DNA of 64,000 bases from Siniperca chuatsi (Eukaryota; Chordata; Actinopteri; Centrarchiformes; Sinipercidae), in contig NC_058051.1 in NCBI RefSeq assembly GCF_020085105.1, forward strand, positions 24,431,455-24,495,454, written 5' to 3'. Position numbers and translations under genes: made by a program. The notes under the pieces are model-generated. The model did no database searches. It had not been told where the DNA came from and was given only the letters and a program-made list of their open reading frames with translations. Positions 1 to 11,528 of this stretch are shown one piece after another. Within the stretch, counting starts at the first letter, position 1. Each line of letters starts with the position of its first letter.

Positions 1-2190
1 GACAGCAGGCTTACATAATGACAAATGTTCACAGAGACCCTCAGAAGCCGGCTTACAGGGATTCAAGAGGAAGCACAATCTTTATTTACATCAAAGTGCC
101 TGCCATCTTCCTTCTGAGGTCAATGTTAACAGGATGCAGTCAAGGTGTCACTAAAATAAGTTGCGCAATGGGATCTCCGGACAACACGAGATGGAGTCCT
201 TAGAGTTGGAACGAGGTCCGGTTCTGTTCTTGAGAGGTAAACACAGGATAACAAGCTTCTGGCCAAGCTCCACTGGGCCATAGTGGATTCACTGAACGGG
301 CTAAATGTAGAAACACCACACCCCTATACATGTCTCCATTCTCCAAAAATAGCAAACAATGTACTGCCATCATCTGGTAAACATTCAGCAAACACTTATC
401 CCCTGACAACATTCTGACACTAATAGGGAAACACTGGAAAGGACGTACAATTCAAGTATGAAGCTACAGCTGGGCCACTATAAGCTCTCATGTTACAACT
501 TGACAGCATATTGTCACTAAGGCACTAATGACCACTGCTGTTGAGTCGCAGGCCTATCTCAAGTATGAACAAACTGATGACAGCACATGGCTTCAATTGC
601 ACTGCACATTTTGCTCTCTAGCAATGCTGACTAATTCTATCAAATGAAACTCAGGTCAGTCACGTTTGAAGTGTGTATAACTGACACAGCCTCCCAGCAA
701 CAGAAGAAACAATGTAAGATCTCTATCCTCTGCAGGCTTGCTGTACCCCAGAGTGTCACTCAGGCCAGCTCATTCCTTCAGAAGAGTCACATGTCCTCCA
801 GCCACCCCGAAAACCTCCTCCACAGGCGCCTCAGGGAACAAAGAGACTCGGTGTCACAAACAATGAACAATAAATCCTTGGAGTGGCAGAAAACAGTTGG
901 GGAGTAAATCCAACTTTTTTCCTTTTTGTTTGGAATTAGGGGGAAGGGTGACTGAAGTCTGTGAATGTGGCTGCTTTATCTAAAAACTCTACACCACCTC
1001 TCAGCTGCTCTGAACAAGCTCCTGTACATGAATTTGTCATGGAGAGCTCTGTACAGATGTGAATTCCTGTATCTTACACAGAGAGGAACGTGATCAAGTT
1101 CAAAACCAAAGTTGTGTAATTGGTCAGACTCATAAGCTGTTTACTGAAATAGGATTAGTGTTAATGGTCATATAAAAATGCACTGCAATTACTCTCTCAA
1201 GCCTCAAATGGAACCTTTGTTGTATACGACAGCCATGAACAGCATGTAGACAGCTGTTTCCAGTCTTACAAAATCAGTTGAATTCAAAACAGCACTGCGT
1301 GTAGACTCCGACTGCCAGTTGTCATCAACCGCAGATCTCATGATTAGCTCACCTCTAATCTGCTTCAGATGTCAGATGTACAAAATCCTAAATGTTTCTC
1401 ATTGAATCACTGCAGTTGAGATAAGACACCAAACACGTTAACACAGCCTAGACCTGACCTGGAACCAGAACATTTTGATCCACCTCCAGATAAAAGTATG
1501 TTATAAATCTGATTCACACCTCTAATTCTTACTTACAGGTACTTCAGGTGTGACGTGTGTGCGAGCGTTCACATCCACATGTGCAGGTGCACTTGAAGTG
1601 ACAACATGATAGAGATGCAGCGATAACTGTAATCATCCAGCATGGTTTCGATCAAAGGTGTCATCCACATATTTGTAACATGAATCTCTGCCGTTAGAGT
1701 TAATGAAGACAAGGAGCAGACAACATGGGAAAATCCCAAATGCCTACAAAAAAGGGCTTTTAAACTGCTATCCACCCCCATTTTGAACTTACACCTTGCA
1801 ACCACAACACAACAGCTCTAAAATATCATTTTGCTCATGTGATCAAATTTCAAGTGTTTCCTTCTTGTGTCATCATGTCAGACATCAAAAACAAAGAAGA
1901 AATGACAGGTCAGACTATAGTGCGTGTGGGTTTCAGGGTGTGGGGAGAAACTCTGTCGAAGGGCACTACCAGTAACCAACCACACGTAATATCCACCTTT
2001 TGTTTTCAGTGTTGTACTGTTTGACCTGTGGCAGGAAATACGTTCTTTACATATGTATAAAGAGGAAACATAACTGCTGGTGTGGATGCGTGCGTGGGCG
2101 TGTGCATGAGTTTGTGTGTGCACGAGTGACTTACTGGGAGAAACCAAACATGTAAAAGAAACGATTAAGACAATCCCTGCTGTCAGAGGA
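1..2190. other. Probable semaphorin intron; no exon seen
   Basis: This stretch lies downstream of the first coding exon of the minus-strand semaphorin. I looked for the next exon (the start of the sema domain) in the reverse complement and did not find it. The open frames here are short, low in complexity or without recognisable domains. I see no transposon with clear ends. Confidence 0.5.
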
Positions 2191-2216
2191 GTTTTAGTTA
2201 ATCTGTATGAGCTCAC

Positions 2217-2316
2217 CTTTGAAGGAGAGGCGAACCCGCGGAGCAGACTGCTGCAGGCCCGAGCCTCTGTAAACACATAAGGCCAACAGGAGGAGTTGGG
2301 CTCCAGATGCTGTCAT
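2217..2316 (-). CDS. Class 3 semaphorin, first coding exon (sema3f-like), partial gene
   Basis: The exon encodes a short signal peptide with a hydrophobic run (AQLLLLALCVY) followed by SAPRVRLSFK, which matches the start of the mature class 3 semaphorins (SEMA3F has TPRVRLSFKEL). It ends at 2217 on a GTGAGC donor in phase 1, so the next codon can be the Glu of the family's SFKEL, as the family predicts. Translation could start at 2316 (MTASG) or 12 nt upstream at 2328 (MTVTM). An acceptor at 2356 follows a pyrimidine tract, so the exon reaches 2355. The sema, PSI, Ig and basic domains must lie beyond the window start. Class 3 semaphorins are secreted ligands for neuropilin-plexin receptors in axon guidance and vessel patterning. 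The 3F-like subtype is inferred from about ten residues only; 3B or 3G cannot be excluded. Confidence 0.72.
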
Positions 2317-2445
2317 GGTAACAGTCATGCAGGTAGCCCACAGAGATCTAAATCTGGACAAAAAAAGAAAGAGGAATGAACTATTATTATATAGAGTGCC
2401 CCATGAGAAATATGAGACAGAAAAAGAAGGAAGGACAAGCAAGAG

Positions 2446-2468
2446 ACTCTCTCTCTCTCTCTCTCTCT
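2446..2468. repeat. (CT)n microsatellite in semaphorin leader intron
   Basis: An uninterrupted CT run of about 23 bases, followed by imperfect CT-rich sequence to about 2490. It lies about 90 bases upstream (in gene orientation) of the splice acceptor of the first coding exon. Confidence 0.9.
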
Positions 2469-4249
2469 ATGTCTCTCTTTCTCTGATCTCTCTGATCAGA
2501 AGTTTGGCCTGCAGCCTTCCAAGGCGAGACGTATAGTTTGGCAGGAGAGAACAACGTCCAAATCTTCACACCTGCTCTGGAAAACATGACAGCCCTATTA
2601 TTTATTTAAAGTGCAAATGTAGTGAGGTATGTGTTAAGACTGTCCAATGATATCTGCAAGCACAGTCACATGAAAAAAGTCTGAAAAAGGAGATTAATGT
2701 CTTCTCGTCTTCATCCTGAACATTTTCACAACAACATATTACATTTTCTTAAACATATATTTTATCCACATTTTCATAGAAGACTGAAAATAGCAAGACT
2801 CTGATGCCCATCAGTGATTCCCTCTGCCTCTCTCTCAGTCTTTCAACAAAGCACGTCAGCGTCCTTTCAGAAGTTGACGAGTGAAATACATGACAGTTCA
2901 AAGAAACAGGTAGTCCTCGCTGAAACAATTTCTGACAGTTTAGGGGTGTTGAAAAGTAGCCTAACTGTTAGACCTTAACTCAAGCATTCATTATGCATCT
3001 GCACTTTGCTGGAGAGGATCACATATAAATTATGAATACTAAAAGCTGAGTCCACAACATCCATTAAATTGTCTCCCTGAAGGTGTGCTTTGCTCAGACT
3101 ATAAGCCATCCCACGGGCTTTTCTTTTTCTCATGGCATCCATGTAGCTAAGGCCTCCAGTGGCACACGGTACAAGCCTCGAAATGAGGGCTTTTAGGGAG
3201 AGGTATTCATGCTGGAAAACTGTGAGATTTCACAAAATGTTCATTATATTTCACAATAAGGTACTCATTTATGTGTGACATATTATATAAAAATATATTC
3301 CCATAAAAAATATGAACACTCTGATGAAACTGAAATGACATGGCATGCTGAACATTTGGAAATTAAAAACAGAAGCTACTGGGAACCTCGCAGGCTTCCT
3401 GGCATAATCACACAGTTGCCATATATTTGCTCACCAGGGAAGCTTGATCTCCAGTCCTCTCATTAAACACTGTATATTCACTGTTAATAATACATATGCA
3501 CCCATGAGATGTGTGAACAAAATGATGTGGATGCACATTTTTTGTCATGAAGAATGACAGATATTTGTCACCTAAAGAAAGGATCACCCATTAAAAACAG
3601 CACTGGATCACTTTATAAAAAAGAAATATTGAAATAAACATGGTCACCAAAAATGTTACTAGTCAACTAATCAGTGAAATGAGCATATGAACACCACAGA
3701 CACATTTTCAGTATTTCTGATTCTGATTTGAATTTTTTTTTTAATGGTTAGGCAACAGGGAAAAATCTCTCAGTATAAGTATGATTACTATTAATGTCCC
3801 ACCCATTATATTTAATCTACTGTCATTTAAATGAAGATATGAAAAATGATCTAAGGGTTAGTATTTCCATTGTAATATCTTAATAATATCTCAAATCACC
3901 AATCAGGAACATAAAAATACAATAATGTGCCTGTGGGGCGTGCAGATGGCCTGATTGTACTTCGTGGTATGAATGACGGTATTTCTACTGGTTTTCCGTG
4001 TTGGGTGGTAACGGCAGGACAGATTAAAGTTGTACTGTAATAACATATGGTTTCCAAAAAATAATTACAGGATTTCAGTAACCTAGTTCTTTTTTCCCCG
4101 CGGAGGAGTGCGCACTTACCTGTGAACTCAACATCCAGAAATAGGAACCGAACAAATGTGTGTACTTCAGTCACCTACCGTTCAGACTGCGCTACAGAGT
4201 AACCAAACGTGAGTTAAAAGTTAAACCAGAGAGAAGTTAAATGTCCTAC

Positions 4250-4400
4250 CTTTAATTTCTGACTCTCTCGATAGCCGCTACGCCTCTGAGATCCGAAACT
4301 TGCGGGATGTTACTGCTGCATTCCCCGCGTTTTGTGCCTTCAGAGCTGGATTGGAAAATCTCCCTCAGCAGCGCTGCGCAGGCATAAAACAATCCGATAG
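4250..4400 (-). other. Probable 5' UTR exon and promoter of the semaphorin gene
   Basis: On the minus strand a non-coding stretch ends in AAATTAAAG followed by a GTAGGA donor at 4249/4248, and the flanking 4260-4400 is more GC-rich than its surroundings. A second consensus donor (CACAG followed by GTAAGT) lies at about 4122, so an alternative or additional leader exon is possible. Splicing from either donor to the acceptor at 2356 would place the coding start in the second or third exon. The upstream limit at 4400 is a guess; no TATA box was identified. Confidence 0.4.
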
Positions 4401-6696
4401 GTTTGCAAATTCCCCTTGAGAGAAAAAAAAGCAGAGACGCTGCCTAATCAGTCGATATTAACCGACGGCATTTCTTCCATGAAACATTAAAAAAGAAAAA
4501 CACACAGCGGATCCCTGAACGCTTGTTTCACTCTTTCCAAAAAGTTTAAGCCTGGATGGCAGCAACCATCACCGTGATGTGGACAGGACGTTGGTCCACT
4601 GATCCTTTAAAGGGAGTTTGAGGGTGAATCAAGTGACCAGGTGCAGGTGTTGGGGAGAGTGTCCGCCCTGCTGTCCTTTCCCTTCTGTTCTGCCCCCACC
4701 CAGCCTTCCCTCTCCTGTTGGCCCACAGCAGCATTGGACCAAACCTCTTGGTACACCATATGGGTATGATTAACCCTGTCACTGCTGGTGAGTTTAACAC
4801 ACTGCTCCACTCTACTGTAAACTGTTTTTAATCTGTCAGTTCAATAGTTCTCTGTTTGGCAGAGTTTATTTAAGCAGAATAATTCAGTTAAATGGTGACG
4901 GGCATACAGCCACTCTTTTATATAAATGTTTTTCTCATGCCTCCAGGAGGGCCACAGACTATTCTTATACATGATGCAGGGGCTGAAATTCACTATTAAA
5001 GAGGAGCCACGGCTGCTACTTGGACAATGTCACCATTACTCCTCAGCTCTACATGAGAGCCAGGTCTGCCGAAAAAAGATTCCTGGGATTCCTCTCTGGC
5101 TGGCTCCAGCGCTCATGACAACAGTGACAAAGCAACCAGAAGGGGGGGAGGCTGGACGTAAAGGACAGCCATCCTGTTAACAGAGCCTTGAGCTTGAAAT
5201 TAAAACAGCTTTCAGAGCAGCTCTCATCATTACTGCCTTTGTGGTGAGCTCTGACGCAGTATGGAGCACTAAAGACACAAAAGCAGGGGGGGAATGTATT
5301 CTGAGTGAGGGCCCTGCAAGACAGTAAAAAAGAATAAACACATGAGGCAATGTGGTGTGTCAGTGTGTAAAAGGTCACAGAGGAGGCAGTTCCTGGCAAG
5401 ACTCAAAAAGTTTTAATTCTAACTTTTTGAATTTATCTATAATGCACATTCTCGTTTGATTCAGTCACACAGACAGAGTATGTTAGCACCTTATCTCAAG
5501 TTGAGGATCAACCAGATGTGATTTACAGGCAGTGGTGTGTCAAGAAGTGTCCATGAGGGAGTCTTTGTTTCCCGCCCCACAGGAGGCATCCCTCTGTTTC
5601 CAGCTGAGGAAATGAGTCATGAGTGTGTGCTGAGTTCAGGTTTCCGTGTGCTCTCAACTTTGGCCATGGACACCGGTACACTGACCAGCTCCCACCGCTT
5701 CATGAGCACCTCTTAACGTCATCCATATCTCTTACTGTGACATTCTGCGGACTTATCTGGCCAGCAGACACCCACTATACTGCCTCAATTTGCTAAAGAG
5801 ATAGCAACAGCTCTTCACTCACCAGTGGAATGGGTATTTTTGCTCTGTGTACGTGAGTACAAGGAGCAGGAAATAGTGGCCGAACAGGCCTGTTACCTCC
5901 AGCATGACGGATGGATTTTGACAGACAGCGTGGATTAGAAAACAAACACTGAGTCTGTTTTTCGGGTCCACAAAAGGCTCTGTCAGGAGGATCTTCTCAT
6001 CTAATGGATAGGTAATGTGAAATGTGAGGAACACATATCCCTTTAGGCCAACCAAAGGCTCTGGATGAATCCCAGTTTCTCAGACACATCAATCATGACA
6101 ATTATTCTAGGGGCAGAGTATTGTCCCCTCGAGGAAAAACAACCCATTATTTGACCTACTGATGGTCTTTCCAACAGTATATTGATGGACTGAAGAGTGT
6201 TTGAACATGCCTGCTACATAGAGGCAAGTCCAGGGCATCACCCATGCATGCTGGGATGGACTACCATGACCCTGAGAGGAAATTATAGGGTAGAGAAAAT
6301 AAAGGTACAATATTCACCAGGGTTATTTGCTCTGTTTCCAACCACACCACTTCTCACATGGCTGTACAAGTCTTCTAATTATTATCTTACAGGTCAGAAA
6401 AAAAATCAAACATCAAAATCTAAGATAAGCATAAAGGGAACAGGTGCTGTGTAACATCCATGAACTTCACACATCAATGATAATCAAAGGAGAGCTACTT
6501 TGGAAAACATCTTTGACATGAAGGGCGCATACGTGGCGCACATTCCAGTCGCAGCCTGCTCGCCTCGCACTGTATTGAAAGTGAGGTGATTGCAGTTTGG
6601 TTTTTAAACAGAGAACACTGTACAGGCATACTGTAGCTGCAGCTTCCCTGAGATGGAGCACCGTCTGCAGTCGTCCAACATGCCACGTGTCCACCA

Positions 6697-6697
6697 G

Positions 6698-6735
<38 letters not shown>
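6697..6735. repeat. (CCAG)n tetranucleotide repeat
   Basis: Nine to ten perfect copies of CCAG. All open frames that cross it on the minus strand read as repeated WLAG and are artefacts of the repeat. Confidence 0.95.
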
Positions 6736-7838
6736 ATCTGCCTTGAAACAAGACTGGCACTCTCCCTCGCTATAAAATGCAGCTGGGAGAATCAACAGCT
6801 GTCGAAGAAAAGCTCAGTCCAAATAACAAGGGGTGAGTGTTAGGGAGGGAGGGAGGGTTACTGTACATGAAAAGGAGGATAGTGAGGATGAGTGAAAATA
6901 CAGTGCTTGTGCCTTTAAAGGTAAATCTTTCAGCACTCATGCAAAAGCCTTTGGTAATAGCCAGTTAATGGTTAAGTGTCCCAGTTCCAAAACTGTCCAA
7001 AATGGTTTTTGTTTTGAGTATGTGTGACTTCAGCTCCATCTTAACCTCCAGGACAGACATTGTGCTCAGAGAATCAGTAAAAAAAAATCTGTCATGCTGA
7101 AAAAAGTGAGAGTAGAGAGTGCATGTGGCTCTCTCTTTGCCAGACAAATTTGCATGCCAACATACATGTATACAGTGTGTGCATGCAGACATGGGATGCA
7201 CACACACATGCACTTGCTCTGCTGCTTCAATTAAAATGAAAACGATTTCTCTTATCTCTCTCCACACCCTTCCTTTCTCCTCCCTTTGCGCACATCCTTG
7301 AGACAGCGGACTCCAGGTGAATTTCAATGTCAGACATGAAGGTAACGCAAGCGCTGCAATCTGTTCGTTCTGTCAAGTGGTTGTGTGTGTAGGTGTGCGT
7401 GTGCACTTGTGTGCGTGTGTGTACTGTATGTGCAATGTTATTGGTGGGGGGTAGGCCTATTCATCTGTCTGGTGTGATCGTGGCTCTCTGTAACTGGGCC
7501 CAGGCGTGAGTATGCACTCTGTGATCTCCCAGATAAGAGTCATCCATCTGCTGTGTGTATCTGTCAGGGCCCAGGCAGCGCCGCTTATCGCTGCACTCAT
7601 CCATTTCCCTCAATCATACTCACTCTATTCTCTTTTCTCATCCCTCTCTGTTTCCCCTCTGCACAGTCCTGAGCTTAATCTTGATTAGCTGACAAGCAGA
7701 CAATCATGCATACGTGCAGTGCTGTTGAAAAGCTGCAAATATGTATGTGACGTGCAGCTTCTGCAAATATGCATGCATGCAAGGAGGTGCATAAAAGAAT
7801 GCAAGCTTTCAAAAGCAAACCTACAAGCATGTTGACAG

Positions 7839-7839
<1 letters not shown>

Positions 7840-7923
<84 letters not shown>
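7840..7923. repeat. (AC)n microsatellite, 84 bp
   Basis: A perfect AC dinucleotide tract of about 42 units, the longest simple repeat in the window. It lies in the intergenic region between the semaphorin and tspyl2. Confidence 0.97.
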
Positions 7924-7926
<3 letters not shown>

Positions 7927-9179
7927 AGTTGGTATTCAGGGGCCCTACCTTAACCTATCAGATTACCCACCATAGATGTGCCTCAGAGAGCAGCACAAGC
8001 CATTTTCTTGTACACTTTACATGAAAAAATATCCTTCTCAACATCAGTCACACAGATTAAGAATGAGCCACTGTCACAATTCTTTAATTTTTCAGTCTAC
8101 AGTGAATCAGCCTGAGTAGCAGATTCCGAGGTACTACTTTGTGAAACATGAGAGCATGAAGCAGCATGACAAGATGATTTGTGTACAGTAGCAACACTGG
8201 CTCAACCAAGGGGAGTGTAGTTTACACTGGGGCTTACACACAGGCTTTTGCCACCCCATACATAACAAAGGCTTCACAGACAACCCTCAGACCACAAAGC
8301 AGCCCGAGGATGGCTTTGTTGTCCCAGCAATCTGTACTTAGTTTGTCACAATCAATATTGTAGGAACCAACCCTATTATTAATTCATAGTCATAAAAACA
8401 TGTTGTGCTCCGAGGGGGGCTGAATAAAGCTGCTTCAAAGAGGAAATAAACAGTGTTTCACATGGGATCATTTCATGGGGTATAACGTGTTTCCATCATC
8501 AGTATTAATAGTATATGCCCATCCTAGACTGCATACCCTGGGTGCTGCTGGGCCTAAAGCAGGACAGGTTTTTGCTGGTGGAATATTTATAGCTGTGCAT
8601 TAAAAGTGGAATCAAGGGTTTAAGTGTACCATTGCAACACCGCTGCTGTTCCTTTGTCTGGGCCTGTCCAAAAATGTCTTGCCCGGGGCTATTTGCAGTG
8701 CTACATTCAAAATGTCAGATATCACACACTGCCGTCATATCAGAGATGGAATACATTAGAGAACAGCTGTATCTCAGTGGGTTTTGTTTGATTCTTTTTT
8801 TCAAGAACGTGTTGCGGCCCAGCATATCAGAGACGTGACTTTTATGTCAATGTCACACATGTATGCTTTGTCATTAGGAGTTCTTAGGATTTGAGACAGT
8901 TGAGTATAGCCAAGATTGAACTATTTCTCATTTATGCACATCTGAAAGCTTCAACACTGGTATTAAGTACTATATGATATACTATATTCACCCATAACCA
9001 AAATGAACACCTACAGGCTAACGAGAGATGCGACAATCTGAATTACACTGCCATCTTGTGGTTCTGTTATGCACAGATTCCAGTTAAGTGACGAACAAGC
9101 TCACTGTGCAGAAAATACAGAAATGAAGTTTGCTTTTGTTGTAGAATGTTACTGTACATGTAAAGCACAACAGACAGCA

Positions 9180-10625
9180 AGGTGAAACAACTGCCTATTT
9201 TATTAGGTCTGAGTCAAAAGGTGGACATTTACCTTTAAGCAAACAAAATTAACCAAAGCAACAAACAGGTAGGTATCTTTAAACTACAGTGTTCTATAAA
9301 ACACAGCACACAAAATATAACTTTCTGATCATGTTTATGAAAAAAACAGATTATTTGATAAATTTATCCATGGATTAAACACGTGTACTTGTCTCATCCA
9401 AAAGACAATGCCGAAATATTATTTACAGGTCATTGCTAAGAAAAGTAAGCAAATACAAATACTAGTTTTGTTACAGTGCACCCCATAATGTTGCTGTGAA
9501 TTTAAAGACATTTACCGACACTGTGCACAAAAGCCTTGTAAGTAATGTAATCATCCTGCCTTACATTTCATGCTCACAGGCATGCCATAATGTGGACGTG
9601 TAGAAAAACAAAGTAATAAATACCATCTTTTTAAAAAGATAACACAAAATCTTAAACCACTTTACATGAAAACAAATCTTAAATGTTTTAGAAAGCAAAT
9701 TCAAATTAAGTTAAAATCTAAAGAAAAGAAAATACAAAAATCAGCTACTTATTGTAGGAGTGCGATACAAAAATGTAGGAATCCTCAGAAACATTGGTCA
9801 AACTACGCAATGATTTTAAACATCAGATTGTTTACAGGTTCTAAACAGGGGTGGATGTTGGTGTGTAACAAGACTCAACATATAGATGAAGAAGTAAAAA
9901 CACAGGTAGCATATTAAAACAATATTTGTTCCTATTTACTACAGTAGAATTCACATTTCCTTATACACAGCCAACAATAACCAGAGAGTGTAAATGTCTG
10001 AAAATCTGTAAGGTTCTTTCAATAAAACTACCACCATGATCATCCCTGAGAACAAATTTTGGTTCAGTACTCTGCATCTGAAATGTACTGTCATTATATC
10101 AATTTAGCCTGTGACATGTTTGTTTTGTCACATCAATTGCCTTGAAATGACCACTAATAATGCCACTGAAGGTTTCTGCATTATTTGTTTGAAGAATTTG
10201 CAATGCAAAATTTTATGCCAACAAGTAGCTGCAATCAAAATCGCACCGACATGTTTGTCGACTGTCGTACGACATTCCTCATTAAATAGAAGAACACTAC
10301 TTGTATGAACTGACTGGCACCTGTTTAGAAAAAAACATTTTGCAAAAAGTGAATCAGAGTACATCAGAATACACAGTACCGAATGTATAAAATAGAGGGG
10401 AAAACATGCTGCCTTGGCTTCATTATTAGAGTTAACCCTGATTTAAAATGTTTCTATGTATTTTAGGTATAAAACAACAAAAAATGATATTCTGTGCATA
10501 AAAATGACAATAAATTGCTCTGGTACTCTTTGCCAAACTAGGCATCCTCTTCATCTTCCTGGTCTCTGGTCCCTTGATGACTTGCCTTCTTCATCAACAT
10601 GTCTCCTTTTCTTCTTTACTTCTTT
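9180..10625 (-). other. tspyl2: Probable 3' UTR of tspyl2
   Basis: Below the tspyl2 stop codon (10626-10628) the sequence is AT-rich and without introns or repeats for about 1.4 kb. The reverse complement has a canonical AATAAA at 9204-9199. This length and composition fit a long 3' UTR, but no transcript evidence is available here and an earlier end cannot be excluded. Confidence 0.45.
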
Positions 10626-11490
10626 TCAAGCCTCCTCCTCTTCCTGCTCACTGTCATCAGAGCCTATAGTACAAAAGTAGGACGGTTATAATTTCATGGA
10701 ATTCTTGCTGATATGAAATATGATTGTAACTGCACCCCAAACTCTTTATTTAGTGTTAATGCAAAGCACAGTCAGACTGTAAAATAAAAAGCAGCATAAT
10801 CAAACTGCCACCTCACAGGTTTCCAGCCCCCCCCTCCCACCGATTGTTTGTTGTGATAGCGGTGAATTTGCAACGCTCTGTTGAGAGTGGTGTCTTACCG
10901 TCAATCACAATTTCTCCACCATCATCCTCCTCCTCTGGGCTCTCATCTGAGGAGATATTTCCTGTCTATTCAGTTTAGCCTGCATTACCCAGACATTTAT
11001 ATTTACAGCTACAACAAGCCCTTGGCCTCTCATTCACAACATGAGCAACAGCAAACACTGCGAATTTCAAAACACATAATCATTTTACAACAGCTATCAG
11101 CCAACATCCATTTTCAAAATATGCTAAAATAAGCAGAAAAATACAAATATATCTATATAAAATCAAATTGAATGTGAAAAGTGTATCTGCATTATTATTT
11201 AGAAATAACTGGTCACTGTACCCCAACCAGCTGTGTGGACCGGTGGGGTTTTAGCTTTCTTTCTTAAAGTTTTACTTTAGCACTGACCAGCGCTTGGGCC
11301 CCTCTCCTCCTCCTCTTCTTCTTCTTCTTCCTCCTCCTCCTCCTCTTCGTCCTCCTCTTCCTCCTCCCTACTGTGGCCTTGTTCAGCCTCACCAGCTTCC
11401 TCACCAGGCTCATCATCGGAGTCGGAGATCACCACACAATCATCTCCATTACCGTTGTCAGCTGCTCGTGCCCCGCTGCCACTGCTGGAG

Positions 11491-11528
<38 letters not shown>

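Larger units (their letters stand above)
4450..9180. other. Intergenic stretch between the semaphorin and tspyl2
   Basis: No conserved open frame or exon pair with matching phases was found. The region holds a CCAG tetranucleotide repeat (6697-6735), a GGGA-rich patch at about 6845-6866, GT-rich sequence at about 7380-7430 and a long (CA)n tract (7840-7923). Reported open frames across these repeats are translations of the repeat units. Confidence 0.6.

Noticed and set aside
7675-7975. Open frames on both strands over 7.7-8.0 kb
   Set aside because: They translate the (CA)n tract as CVCVCV or HTHTHT; the rest has no domain or codon bias.
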